Shown in pieces: positions 52,208 to 59,820 of a stretch of 64,000 bases of DNA. The DNA lies in NCBI GenBank assembly GCA_963710025.1, contig CAVPYO010000013.1, positions 372,001-436,000 of the forward strand, written 5' to 3'. Position 1 is the first letter of the stretch; each line of letters opens with the position of its first letter. The notes below the pieces were generated by a model. It was not told the DNA's origin. It did not search any database and saw nothing but the letters and a program-made list of their open reading frames with translations. The translations under genes were made by a program, and so were the position numbers. This stretch comes from Rhizomicrobium sp963710025. GTDB taxonomy: Bacteria > Pseudomonadota > Alphaproteobacteria > Micropepsales > Micropepsaceae.

Positions 52208-52657
52208 TCAGCGTTTTGGGTGTGACGGTTCGATGGTGTGCCCCGTTTCCAAGAGACTCTTGAGCCCTGACAGAACCTTCGGCCATCCGCCCGACACTGC
52301 CTCGATGAATTTGGAACCTTCGCGGTCTATCGTGTGCGTAATGGTGAGCTTGGTGATCTCGCCGTCCGGCTCAAGCTCCATCGTGCAGCGCGAATAGCCC
52401 TCCGCCTTTAATTCGGGCTTGAACTCGTTGCGCCAATTGACAACCAGACGCCTCGGCGGATCGCATTCCAGCACTTCGCCGGTGTCGTAAACCTTGCCTT
52501 CCGATCCGACCAATTTCCATGGCGCGCCCGGTTCAAACGTCGATTCCTGGGCGATGCCGAACCAGAATTGCCGCGTGAATTCCGGCTTGGTCAGTGCTTC
52601 CCACATTTTTTCCGGCGTCGTGCGGATGTAGGTGACGTAAACGAATTTGTCAGTCAT
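52208..52657 (-). CDS. SRPBCC/AHSA1-type domain protein
   Basis: The 149-residue protein matches the AHSA1/START-like fold: YIRTTPEKMWEALTKPEFT, then YDTGEVLECDPPRRLVVNWR and ITKLTITHTIDREGSKF. It is typically found next to ArsR-type repressors and is of unclear function, perhaps binding a hydrophobic ligand. Its start overlaps the arsR-like gene end, showing co-transcription. Confidence 0.88.
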   Translation of the reverse strand: MTDKFVYVTYIRTTPEKMWEALTKPEFTRQFWFGIAQESTFEPGAPWKLVGSEGKVYDTGEVLECDPPRRLVVNWRNEFKPELKAEGYSRCTMELEPDGEITKLTITHTIDREGSKFIEAVSGGWPKVLSGLKSLLETGHTIEPSHPKR

Positions 52658-52973
52658 CTGTCTTCCCTTCTAGGTTCTTCTTCAGGTCCGCGAGCGCCCT
52701 TACCCGGTGGCGCTCATACTTGCCGATCCACCGGTCGGCGATTTCGTTGATCGGAACGGGGTTGAGGTAATGCAGCTTCTCGCGCCCGCGCTTTTGTGTC
52801 GCCACGAGGTTCGCCGCCTCCAGCAATGCCAGATGCTTGGTAACGGCCTGCCGAGACATTTCCATTTCCTCGCATAACTCACCCAGTGTTTGTCCGTTCC
52901 TAGCAAAGAGGCGATCAAGCAATTGCCGCCGTGTTGGGTCGGCAAGCGCCTTGAAAACCGTGTCCATGCTCAT
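52650..52973 (-). CDS. ArsR/SdpR-type transcriptional regulator
   Basis: This winged-helix repressor has the pattern VFKALADPTRRQLLDRLFAR, GELCEEMEMSRQAVTKHLAL and REKLHYLNPVPINEIADRW. No metal-binding cysteines were identified at the usual ArsR sites, fitting the SdpR-like subgroup paired with AHSA1 proteins. The ATG at 52973 was preferred over the upstream in-frame codon inside the operator. An imperfect palindrome lies directly upstream. Confidence 0.88.
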   Translation of the reverse strand: MSMDTVFKALADPTRRQLLDRLFARNGQTLGELCEEMEMSRQAVTKHLALLEAANLVATQKRGREKLHYLNPVPINEIADRWIGKYERHRVRALADLKKNLEGKTDD

Positions 52974-52982
52974 TGTTCTAAT

Positions 52983-53002
52983 ATGCAACTAATTGGTTGC
53001 AT
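52983..53002. promoter_or_regulatory. Putative ArsR-type operator
   Basis: ATGCAACTAATTGGTTGCAT is a 20-bp palindrome with only two mismatched positions. It lies just upstream of the arsR-like start and about 30 bp from arfB on the other strand, so it may regulate both directions. Confidence 0.55.
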
Positions 53003-53031
53003 GTCAAGTGACATCGTAGAATGTTTTTGCC

Positions 53032-53457
53032 ATGGGCAAGATTCGCATCACCGCACACATCGCGATCGACGAAAGCGAGATTGAAGAAACGTTCGTGCTG
53101 GCCTCCGGGCCCGGCGGTCAGAACGTCAACAAAGTCTCTAGCGCCGTGCAGTTGCGCTTCAACGTGGCGCTTTCCCTGTCGCTGCCCGAGCCCGTGCGCT
53201 TCCAACTGATGAAGCTGGCCGGCGGCAGGTTGACCAAGGACGGCGTATTGGTGCTGACGGGACGGCAATTTCGCGACCAGGTCCGCAACCGCGCCGAGGT
53301 GCGCGAGCGCCTTGTCGCGCTGATCCGCGAAGCCGCCGTGGAGCCCAAGAAGCGCCGCGCCACGAAACCTTCCCGCGCTGCAAAAGAAAAGCGATTGCAG
53401 CGCAAAAAGAAACATGCGGAACTGAAGCGCGCACGCGGCAAGCCGCGCGGCGATTGA
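53032..53457 (+). CDS. arfB: Alternative ribosome-rescue factor ArfB-like (YaeJ)
   Basis: ArfB-type proteins hydrolyse peptidyl-tRNA on stalled ribosomes independent of tmRNA. The 141-residue protein has the GGQ motif in ASGPGGQNVNKVSSAVQLRF and a basic C-terminal tail (RRATKPSRAAKEKRLQRKKK) that would enter the mRNA channel. It is divergent from the arsR operon. smpB is also encoded in the window, so two rescue systems are likely present. Confidence 0.92.
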   Translation: MGKIRITAHIAIDESEIEETFVLASGPGGQNVNKVSSAVQLRFNVALSLSLPEPVRFQLMKLAGGRLTKDGVLVLTGRQFRDQVRNRAEVRERLVALIREAAVEPKKRRATKPSRAAKEKRLQRKKKHAELKRARGKPRGD

Positions 53458-53475
53458 ACTTTTGAGAGAACGACG

Positions 53476-54252
53476 ATGGATCCACAGAACATCCTGGTGA
53501 AGATCGAAGGCGCCGTGGGCGTCATCACGCTGAACCGGCCCAAGGCGCTGAACGCGCTCAACAGCGAGTTGCTTGAGGAACTGGCAGCGGCGCTGGAGGG
53601 TTTCGATGCCAACGACGCCGTCCGCGCCACCGTTATCACCGGCTCGGATCGCGTCTTCGCGGCAGGCGCCGACATCAAGGAGATGGCGCCGCAATCCTAC
53701 ATGGACATGTTCAAGACCAATTTCCTCGCGGGCCCGGCCGACCGTATTGCCGCCATCCGCAAGCCGATCGTCGCGGCGGTCGCCGGTTACGCGCTGGGCG
53801 GAGGCTGCGAGCTGGCGATGATGTGCGACTTCATTATCGCCGCCGATACCGCCAAATTCGGCCAACCCGAGATCACGCTGGGCGTCATGCCGGGTATGGG
53901 CGGCAGCCAGAGGCTCACCCGTTTCGTCGGCAAATCCAAAGCGATGGATATGTGCCTGACCGGGCGGACGATGGACGCGGCCGAGGCCGAGCGTTCGGGC
54001 CTTGTCAGCCGCGTCGTGCCGGCGGCGGATTTGATGGCAGAAACAATGAAGGCAGCGGGCAAGATCGCGGAACAGTCCCTGCCCATTCTGATGATGACCA
54101 AGGAAGCCGTGAACCGCGCTTACGAGACCACGCTGGCCGAAGGCATCCGCTTCGAGCGGCGGCTGTTTCACGCCATGTTCGCGACCGAGGACCAGAAGGA
54201 AGGCATGGCCGCGTTTTCGGAGAAACGGAAACCGGCCTTCAAGGACGAATAA
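53476..54252 (+). CDS. Enoyl-CoA hydratase/isomerase
   Basis: This 258-residue crotonase-family enzyme is predicted to hydrate enoyl-CoA in beta-oxidation. It has NRPKALNALNSELLEELAAA, the oxyanion-hole loop VFAAGADIKEM, and GYALGGGCELAMMCDFIIAA; Glu residues of EITLGVMPGMGGSQRL match the catalytic pair. It follows arfB by 18 bp, probably co-transcribed. Exact acyl specificity is unknown. Confidence 0.94.
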   Translation: MDPQNILVKIEGAVGVITLNRPKALNALNSELLEELAAALEGFDANDAVRATVITGSDRVFAAGADIKEMAPQSYMDMFKTNFLAGPADRIAAIRKPIVAAVAGYALGGGCELAMMCDFIIAADTAKFGQPEITLGVMPGMGGSQRLTRFVGKSKAMDMCLTGRTMDAAEAERSGLVSRVVPAADLMAETMKAAGKIAEQSLPILMMTKEAVNRAYETTLAEGIRFERRLFHAMFATEDQKEGMAAFSEKRKPAFKDE

Positions 54253-54278
54253 TCCGGCCTGGATAAATAATCCGGGAT

Positions 54279-54307
54279 TTGACCCCGGCGCGGGCGCGGG
54301 CTATACG
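54279..54307 (+). promoter_or_regulatory. rpsT promoter
   Basis: TTGACC (54279-54284) and TATACG (54302-54307) are separated by 17 bp. The rpsT ATG is at 54340. Two direct AATAATCCGG copies just upstream overlap the end of the enoyl-CoA hydratase gene and its spacer. Confidence 0.7.
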
Positions 54308-54339
54308 CCCCGGCTCCAAACGGATTTTCAGGACGAGCT

Positions 54340-54606
54340 ATGCCCAATATCGCCTCCTCCAAGAAGCGCGTACGCACCCAGGCCAAACGGGCCGCCATCA
54401 ACCATTCCCGCAAGACCCGCATCCGCGGCTTCATGCGCCAGGTCGAAGAGGCCATTGCCGCAGGCGACCAGAAAGCCGCCCTGGCGGCGCTGAAGGCAGC
54501 CGAGCCCGAGATCATGCGCGGTGTCACAAAGGGCACGATGCATAAGAATACAGGCGCCCGGAAGGTCTCGCGCCTGACCAAGCGCGTGGCGAAACTGGGC
54601 AAGTAA
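54340..54606 (+). CDS. rpsT: 30S ribosomal protein S20
   Basis: The 88-residue protein begins MPNIASSKKRVRTQAKRAAI and ends RLTKRVAKLGK, typical of S20, a helical protein binding the 16S rRNA body. It has its own promoter and intrinsic terminator. Proximity to dnaA is typical of many Alphaproteobacteria. Confidence 0.97.
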   Translation: MPNIASSKKRVRTQAKRAAINHSRKTRIRGFMRQVEEAIAAGDQKAALAALKAAEPEIMRGVTKGTMHKNTGARKVSRLTKRVAKLGK

Positions 54607-54641
54607 GACTAGCTCTCTGGATTCTTTGCGGAATCTGGTCC

Positions 54642-54676
54642 AAAATGGGTCCGGTAAGGTTTTCGGACCCATTTTT
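54642..54676 (+). terminator. rpsT intrinsic terminator
   Basis: AAAATGGGTCCG (54642-54653) pairs with CGGACCCATTTTT (54664-54676), giving a stem followed by a T tract. It is 36 bp after the rpsT stop. Confidence 0.85.
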
Positions 54677-55084
54677 ATTTGTCCGTGGACTGAACAAGTG
54701 CTTTTGTAACCGTTGTGCAGCGCGGCAAAAGGCCACCGTTACGTAAGTGTCTGATTCGTTAAGGTTAGTGACCGCCGTTCTGTTTTCAGTATGAAGAACA
54801 TATAGTTAGTTTGGGTACGGACGAAAAATTTTTGACATCTAAGTGTCATGTTCGTCGTTCGTTCTCTTGAAGTCGAATCAGGCTTGCGCTTATGGTTACC
54901 AGGTGGGGCGGCACGAGAACAAAAACATGCCAAAGAAAATCAAGAATAATGTTGTAATACTCACAAGTTCTCGGCGTACTTCTCGGGCGAGTACCAAGAC
55001 TAACCTCTAATGAATTCTTGAAAAGATGCGTTCGGAGCGCGGGCGGATGCTCGCGTGCGCAATCTTTGACGCGGGGCCGGGGTA
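54677..55084. other. AT-richer gene-free region near dnaA, weak oriC candidate
   Basis: About 400 bp without a convincing gene, less GC-rich than its neighbours, including an imperfect palindrome TGACATCTAAGTGTCA (54833-54848). Its position between rpsT and dnaA suggests it could hold part of the replication origin. I found no canonical DnaA boxes by eye, so this is tentative. Confidence 0.35.
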
Positions 55085-55525
55085 ATGGTGTCTCAAAACC
55101 TCTCTTCTGGATATGCCGGAGACCTGAGCGCGGCCGAGGCCTGGGCTCTTCTCGGCGCCTACCAGACGGCTCAACTCGTGGACGTCCGCACCCATGCGGA
55201 GTGGAGGTTTGTCGGCGCACCGGAGCTGTCCGGCATCGGCCGCAAGGTCCACTTCGTGGAGTGGCAAGACTTTCCCGGCATGGCGCAGAACCCGGACTTC
55301 GTGACCAAGGTCCGCGATGCCCTCGGTCCCGACAAGAACGCACCCGCGCTTTTCCTATGCCGCTCGGGCGGGCGCTCGCGGGCGGCGGCCATGGCCATGA
55401 CGCAGGCGGGCTATACGCGCGCCTACAACATCGTGGGCGGCTTCGAAGGCGATCTCGACGGCGAGCGCCATCGCGGCAAAAAGAATGGGTGGAAGGCCGC
55501 AGGCCTTCCGTGGATGCAAACTTAG
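55085..55525 (+). CDS. Rhodanese-like domain protein
   Basis: Rhodanese domains carry persulfide sulfur on an active-site Cys. The 146-residue single-domain protein has LVDVRTHAEWRFVGAPELSG and the active loop LFLCRSGGRSRAAAMAMTQ, with Cys in CRSGGRS. It lies upstream of dnaA on the same strand, with 144 bp between them. Role in sulfur transfer is inferred. Confidence 0.92.
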   Translation: MVSQNLSSGYAGDLSAAEAWALLGAYQTAQLVDVRTHAEWRFVGAPELSGIGRKVHFVEWQDFPGMAQNPDFVTKVRDALGPDKNAPALFLCRSGGRSRAAAMAMTQAGYTRAYNIVGGFEGDLDGERHRGKKNGWKAAGLPWMQT

Positions 55526-55537
55526 GTGGAGGAGAAC

Positions 55538-55585
55538 ATGCGACAAGGCGAGACGCTGCGGGGGCGGCGTACAGGAGGCCGATAG
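55538..55585 (+). CDS. Possible 15-residue leader peptide upstream of dnaA
   Basis: GGTGGAGGAG lies immediately upstream of an ATG at 55538 that opens a 15-residue frame (MRQGETLRGRRTGGR) stopped at 55585. It could be a translated leader, or simply a chance ribosome-binding-like sequence. Confidence 0.3.
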   Translation: MRQGETLRGRRTGGR

Positions 55586-55669
55586 ACCGGACAAGTGAAG
55601 CGTCCAGCATCAAACAAACTAAAAAATGCTTGCCGTGCCGTGTGGGCGGACAAGCAGAGGGTACGGGAA

Positions 55670-57100
55670 ATGGGACAATACACAAACAAGTCGCCGGCAA
55701 TGGATTGGTATGCGGTATGGGCATGCGTGCGCGAGAGGCTGCGGCGCGAATTGGGAGACCCGGTGTTCGACGCCTGGATCGGACCGCTCACGCTGGAAGG
55801 CGCCGATAAGGACGAGCTGCGCATCGGCGCCGCCAAGCCTTTCGTACGCAACTGGGTGGCCAACCATTACGTGACGCGCATCGAGCGGGCCTTCAGCGCC
55901 GAAGGCGCCGAACCGGCCTCCCTGACGATCGTGGTCTCGAACAATCCGCCCGCCGTCGGCGCCGGTATCTCCAAGGAGCCGGTGCGCATCGAGACGCAGC
56001 CCGCCGCGCCGGTTTCCTATCTGCCGCGCGGCGAAACCGAAGACGGCGTCGCGCCCAAGGGCCTGTGGACGCGGATGCTGCACCCCCAGCAGACCTTCGA
56101 CAGCTTCATAGCAGGCGCCGCCAACGAGTTCGGCCACGGTGCGGCGCGGGCCTTCGCGGAAGGGCGCGGCGGCGATCTGCCGCTGCTCTACATCCACGGC
56201 GGCTTCGGCTACGGCAAGACGCACCTGTTGAACGCCGCGGCGCTGGAATTCCGCAAGCGCGGCAAGCGCGTGCTGTTCCTGCGCGCCGAGGATTTCATGC
56301 GCCATTTCCTGGGCGCGCTGTATCGCAAGGACACGCTCTCCTTCAAGGACGAGCTGCGCACCGCCGACGTAATGATCATCGACGATCTGCAGCACATCTG
56401 CCGCTCGACGGCGACGGCGTCGGAATTCCTCTACACCGTCAACGCCTTCGCCGATCTGCGCCGCCGCGTGGTGATCGCCGCCGACCGCGGACCGGCCGCG
56501 CTCGAAGGCCTCGGCGCCGACATCAAGTCGCGCATGACCGGCGGGCTGGTGATCGAACTCGACAAGCCCGACCGCGACACGCGCCTGGCGATCCTCAAAT
56601 CGCGCGCCGCGGAATACACGCGGCTGCGGCCGGAGGTCATCCTGCCGGACTGCGTTCTGGAACGCATCGCCGACATCGACGACGCCTCGCCGCGCGAGAT
56701 GATCGGTGTACTGACGAAGCTCGCCACCTACGCCGACCTGACCAAGAAGCCGGTGACGCCGGAGATGGCCGAGGAAGCCGTCGGCCTGCGCAGCACGCCG
56801 GGCGCCAAGACCTCCATCGAAGACATCCAGCGCAAGACCGCCGAGTTCTACAAGCTCGACGTCAAGGACTTCTACTCGCCGCAGCGGGCGCGCCGGGTGG
56901 CGCGGCCGCGGCAGGTGGCGATGTATCTCGCGCGCAAGCTGACGACGCGATCGCTGCCCGAAATCGGGCGGCGCTTCGGCGGACGCGACCACACCACGGT
57001 GCTGCACGCCTGCCGGCGCATCGAGGAACTGTGCGCGGGAGATCCCCTGTTCAAGCAGGAGGTCGATTTCCTCAGCCAGATGCTGTCGAAGAGGATGTAG
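55670..57100 (+). CDS. dnaA: Chromosomal replication initiator DnaA
   Basis: DnaA opens oriC and loads replicative helicase. From an ATG at 55670 the 476-residue protein has domain I (MDWYAVWACVRERLRRELGD), AAA+ Walker A GGFGYGKTHLLNA (about 177-189), Walker B MIIDDLQHICRSTATASEF and the C-terminal DNA-binding signature GGRDHTTVLHACRRIEEL. Walker B and sensor regions diverge from the more usual IDDVQF(L/I) form. An upstream in-frame GTG (55595) is the alternative start. dnaN is about 6.6 kb downstream, not adjacent. Confidence 0.95.
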   Translation: MGQYTNKSPAMDWYAVWACVRERLRRELGDPVFDAWIGPLTLEGADKDELRIGAAKPFVRNWVANHYVTRIERAFSAEGAEPASLTIVVSNNPPAVGAGISKEPVRIETQPAAPVSYLPRGETEDGVAPKGLWTRMLHPQQTFDSFIAGAANEFGHGAARAFAEGRGGDLPLLYIHGGFGYGKTHLLNAAALEFRKRGKRVLFLRAEDFMRHFLGALYRKDTLSFKDELRTADVMIIDDLQHICRSTATASEFLYTVNAFADLRRRVVIAADRGPAALEGLGADIKSRMTGGLVIELDKPDRDTRLAILKSRAAEYTRLRPEVILPDCVLERIADIDDASPREMIGVLTKLATYADLTKKPVTPEMAEEAVGLRSTPGAKTSIEDIQRKTAEFYKLDVKDFYSPQRARRVARPRQVAMYLARKLTTRSLPEIGRRFGGRDHTTVLHACRRIEELCAGDPLFKQEVDFLSQMLSKRM

Positions 57101-57606
57101 CGCGGTCCGCCCTCACCTCCCCCTGCGCGGGGAGGTCGATCCGTCCATGCTTCGCATGGGCGGATCGGGTGGGGGGCGTTCTCGCCTCTTGCTCGTCCGC
57201 TCTATCTTGTGTCCTTCGCTGTGACTTCACACCTCCCTGTGTAGTTGTTTTCGATTTTTCGAGGGTATCCCCCCTCAACTCCACAAACTCGAATTCGAAT
57301 AGGGATTTTTCGCCGTAACGTTTTGACTCAAAATCCTAATCGCCTTGCAACTCGGCACTCCTCAACCTGCATGAGCGGACACCAACCTGCATTTTCGCGA
57401 CACCGGCTTCGGCAAGATAATTGTTGTGAAATTTTTTTCGCGGGCTCCGGCACGCATAACTCCCGTTTCGCGAAACGCGATTTGCGATATTCGTGGCAAT
57501 CCGTTCGTGACGTTCTGCTCGCGGCCTCGGTTTTCCAGACCTCCAATCGCTTCGCGGCCAACTCGGCCAACGACCTGAGGTAGGAATGAAAACCGCCATT
57601 TCAAGG
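57101..57606. other. dnaA downstream intergenic region with a palindromic repeat and AT-rich patch
   Basis: About 500 bp with no convincing gene. It contains one copy of the CCTCCCC...GGGGAGG repeat (57111-57178) and an AT-rich stretch (about 57255-57340). No canonical DnaA boxes were recognised by eye. The left flank (57599-57606, TTTCAAGG) is one copy of the IS target duplication. Confidence 0.4.
57111..57178. repeat. C/G-rich palindromic intergenic repeat
   Basis: This copy has CCTCCCCCTGCGCGGGGAGG, a CATGCTTCGCATG stem and a GGGTGGGGGG block. The same architecture is seen at 3189-3310, 61568-61617 and 62479-62540. Confidence 0.65.
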
Positions 57607-57629
57607 GGCGATTATATACTTGAGTTAGC
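57607..57629 (+). repeat. Left terminal inverted repeat of the IS1595-type element
   Basis: This is the left end of the element, matching 59649-59671 in inverted form with one base difference (GAG for GAC within the repeat). The flanking target-duplication copy is TTTCAAGG. Confidence 0.9.
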
Positions 57630-57647
57630 GGACAATCGTCCTATAAT
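57620..57647 (+). promoter_or_regulatory. Promoter overlapping the left terminal repeat
   Basis: TTGAGT (57620-57625, inside the terminal repeat) and TATAAT (57642-57647) are 16 bp apart. It reads inward toward the GTG at 57736 of the small passenger gene. Downstream, CGGGAC-CGG-GTCCCG (57677-57691) could form a leader hairpin. Confidence 0.6.
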
Positions 57648-57735
57648 GTCAGGGACAGGCCGTTACTCAAGGTCACCGGGACCGGGTCCCGTGATCGCCT
57701 CTTGAACAAGGGACCCGTCCCGTCTGTAGGGAGTC

Positions 57736-57981
57736 GTGTGTGAGAAAGATTGCAAGACCAAAGAAATCGAAATCACGCCGGAGATGATTGAAGCCGGAGA
57801 ACTTGCGCTTTCAAAACATGATCCAAATTATGAAGGATCAGACGAAGCGGTAGTGCGTATTTTCAATGCGATGTGGAAGGCCCGGAACCTCCTTGTTCTT
57901 GAACCCTCTCGTTATTCGCGCAGACCATCTGATTCAATGCACTCACCAAAGCAAATTCCAGGAGGAAAAGGCAAAGCTTGA
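57736..57981 (+). CDS. IS passenger: small protein, 3' part overlapping the convergent passenger gene
   Basis: GTG at 57736, after GGGAG, opens an 81-residue frame. The first half (TKEIEITPEMIEAGELALSK, then SDEAVVRIFNAMWKA) resembles short proteins of mobile elements. The second half runs antisense into the MltR-like gene by about 119 bp and looks unlike coding sequence, so the original gene may have been cut and fused to random codons. Function unknown. Confidence 0.5.
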   Translation: MCEKDCKTKEIEITPEMIEAGELALSKHDPNYEGSDEAVVRIFNAMWKARNLLVLEPSRYSRRPSDSMHSPKQIPGGKGKA

Positions 57982-58486
57982 CCGTTCCAAGGTAGCGCGT
58001 ACGGCTATTGTTTGGTCCTGCCAAACAGGAGTCCGTCATCATTGACACCAATTCGATTGCGTTATGCCGCGATTTTGCTTCGTCAAAGCGTTCTTTGGTG
58101 AGTTTCGGGACCCGCCTAGGCGTTGGCGGGGGGAAGTTATTGCATAGGTCGATTATCCGCTGAGTTTTGAACGTGACCTTGGCTGGGTTGTGGGCAAACT
58201 CGTTGCGAATCTTCTTGATTGTGTGAAGCCATTTGTGGGTTTTCGCATCGAACATCCCGAGCAAGTAGCCAAGATCAATCTTGGCCGCGAATGAACCCAA
58301 CGGCCCATATCCTTCAAACACTCGATTTTCTACCGTCTCTGAGCGTATCGGTATCAACGCCTTGAACGCATCTTCTAGCTTTTTCTCCAACATAGCTGCA
58401 GCCATGAGTGCGGCAACCCTATCCCGTTGTCGGGAGATTTCGGTTACAATTGCATTCTCTTCGGCGTTATGAACTACCCATGCCAC
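57863..58486 (-). CDS. IS passenger: MltR-like protein
   Basis: The 207-residue protein contains FEGYGPLGSFAAKIDLGYLL followed by TIKKIRNEFAHN, the conserved block of MltR (mannitol repressor-like) proteins. RNEFAH (Arg94 to His99) fits the R-x4-H motif of HEPN ribonuclease folds, which suggests a helical HEPN-like body, though that is my inference. It is a passenger between the transposase and left end of the element. The C-terminus extends about 119 bp over the convergent small gene. Confidence 0.7.
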   Translation of the reverse strand: MAWVVHNAEENAIVTEISRQRDRVAALMAAAMLEKKLEDAFKALIPIRSETVENRVFEGYGPLGSFAAKIDLGYLLGMFDAKTHKWLHTIKKIRNEFAHNPAKVTFKTQRIIDLCNNFPPPTPRRVPKLTKERFDEAKSRHNAIELVSMMTDSCLAGPNNSRTRYLGTVKLCLFLLEFALVSALNQMVCANNERVQEQGGSGPSTSH

Positions 58487-58490
58487 GGGG

Positions 58491-58658
58491 GTGCCCTTGG
58501 AATCTGACAGCTACAGCACAAAAGAAACCGAACGCAGGCGCGAGGCCGCACTAAAGCGGATGCTCGCGACGCCGCACAAACCGCACGCCGAGTCGGCCCC
58601 GATTCGCAAGAAAAAGAAGACTAAAAGCCGAATAAAGCCAAAAGCGCGCGCAACTTAG
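58491..58658 (+). CDS. IS passenger: small basic protein
   Basis: From GTG 58491 a 55-residue frame contains YSTKETERRREAALKRMLAT, then a Lys/Arg-rich C-terminus ending AKARAT-like codons. The in-frame TTG at 58497 is the alternative start. It is in the opposite orientation to the transposase and MltR-like genes. Similar short basic frames occur as cargo of mobile elements, but I cannot assign a function. Confidence 0.45.
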   Translation: MPLESDSYSTKETERRREAALKRMLATPHKPHAESAPIRKKKKTKSRIKPKARAT

Positions 58659-58694
58659 CGCGCCCTTCGCGGAACTCTCGATTTTCTTTGTCGA

Positions 58695-59609
58695 TTAGCC
58701 TACCTGTCGATAGGTAAGCCGCTTGTTTTCCGCGCCCTTCAAGATGCGATTGGCGCGGGTGGCGTCTTCAATGCCGAGCTTGGCACGGTTGCTTTGCCTG
58801 AAATCGAATTCTGCCAGATAGCGGTGCAAATGCTGTTCGCTGACGTGTTGGTAGACGCCCACCATGCCGCGCTCGAATACGCTGAAATAGCCTTCAACTG
58901 AATTGGTAGTTACGTCGCCGCGCGCGTACTCTTTGCGGGAGTGATTGACCTTGGCGTGCTTCGCAACGTGCTTTTTGACTTCGCGGTATAGGCTGCTTTC
59001 ATCGGTGTGGAGTTGCGTTTCGGGCAATACATTCTCAGCCACGAGGCGGTTGACCGTAAGCACGTCGGGAGCGTTTTCAATATGGAACGAACGGGCGCGG
59101 CCCCCACGCTCTACCAAGCTAACGACGGACATCTTGTGGTAGCCGCTACCGCGCTTCACGGGCCAGCCCTTCCGATGTCCCGTATACAGTTCATCGGCTT
59201 CCACGATTTTACCCTCGCCACCTAGCGGCCCGGCATTCTTTGCAGGTGCCATGGCTTCGCGAATACGCATCGCCATAAACCACGCGGACTTGTACGTGAT
59301 GCCGAGCATTCGGTGCAGTTGGTGGGCCGAAATGCCTTTCTTGCTCGACGCCATCAATTCGAGCGCGAGAAGCCACTTATGCACAGGAATGTGCGACCGC
59401 TCGAAAACGGTGCCCGTGCGAACCGTGAACTTGCCCCGGCAGGAATTGCACAGAAACATGCCAGCCTGCGTCTTACCACCCATCTTAGTTGCGTCGCCCA
59501 CTACGCCACACAGTGGGCAGGTGACCTCTGTAGGCCAGCGGTCGGCTTCCATGTGGGCTGTAGCGGCGGCTTCGTTCGTGAAGATCGGGTTTGTCAGGTC
59601 GCAGGTCAT
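58695..59609 (-). CDS. IS1595-family transposase (ISXO2-like)
   Basis: The 304-residue transposase has an N-terminal zinc ribbon (Cys31, Cys34, Cys54 and Cys57) and a DDE/DDN core: Asp139 in KIVEADELYTGH, Asp203 in QLHTDESSLYRE and Asn236/Glu239 in TTNSVEGYFSVFERG, with the following VSEQHLHRYLAEFDFRQSNR. ATG is preceded by AGGAGAT; the promoter uses TTGACT inside the right terminal repeat and TAGATT 17 bp later. It appears intact. Confidence 0.93.
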   Translation of the reverse strand: MTCDLTNPIFTNEAAATAHMEADRWPTEVTCPLCGVVGDATKMGGKTQAGMFLCNSCRGKFTVRTGTVFERSHIPVHKWLLALELMASSKKGISAHQLHRMLGITYKSAWFMAMRIREAMAPAKNAGPLGGEGKIVEADELYTGHRKGWPVKRGSGYHKMSVVSLVERGGRARSFHIENAPDVLTVNRLVAENVLPETQLHTDESSLYREVKKHVAKHAKVNHSRKEYARGDVTTNSVEGYFSVFERGMVGVYQHVSEQHLHRYLAEFDFRQSNRAKLGIEDATRANRILKGAENKRLTYRQVG

Positions 59610-59628
59610 GGCTATCTCCTATGACCCG

Positions 59629-59659
59629 TAATCTACCCCCTCCGACCTGCTAAGTCAAG
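59629..59659 (-). promoter_or_regulatory. Transposase promoter in the right terminal repeat
   Basis: On the minus strand TTGACT (within the terminal repeat) and TAGATT are separated by 17 bp, and AGGAGAT precedes the transposase ATG. Coordinates are approximate by a few bases. Confidence 0.6.
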
Positions 59660-59671
59660 TATATAATCGCC
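59649..59671 (-). repeat. Right terminal inverted repeat of the IS1595-type element
   Basis: This is the right end of the element; the 8-bp target copy TTTCAAGG follows at 59672-59679. Its reverse complement begins GGCGATTATATACTTGAC. Confidence 0.9.
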
Positions 59672-59820
59672 TTTCAAGGGGGTGTGGCGAAAATATTTTC
59701 TCTTCCAAATAGGGGGAGGAAAGAGAGCGCGGCACTTTCCTTTTCAATTGTGTTTCGGCCTTGACGCAAACGACCTACTACAATAATAAGCAATAGTGAT
59801 TCATCATAATAAGGTTGGTT

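Larger units (their letters stand above)
57607..59671. mobile_element. IS1595-type insertion element with passenger genes
   Basis: Terminal inverted repeats of 23 bp lie at 57607-57629 and 59649-59671 with one mismatch. Both contain GGCGATTATATACTTGA. Exact 8-bp direct copies TTTCAAGG flank the element at 57599-57606 and 59672-59679, matching the known IS1595 duplication length. The roughly 2.06-kb element carries a transposase and passengers: a small protein, a MltR-like protein and a basic protein. The right terminal repeat includes the likely transposase -35 and the left one a -35 for the small-protein promoter. Confidence 0.9.

Noticed and set aside
54677..57606. Clear oriC
   Set aside because: AT-rich patches exist, but I recognised no canonical DnaA boxes by eye, so only weak candidates were reported.
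58491..58658. Basic passenger frame as a confirmed gene
   Set aside because: Kept only as a low-confidence feature; the start is ambiguous (GTG or TTG) and the composition is simple.
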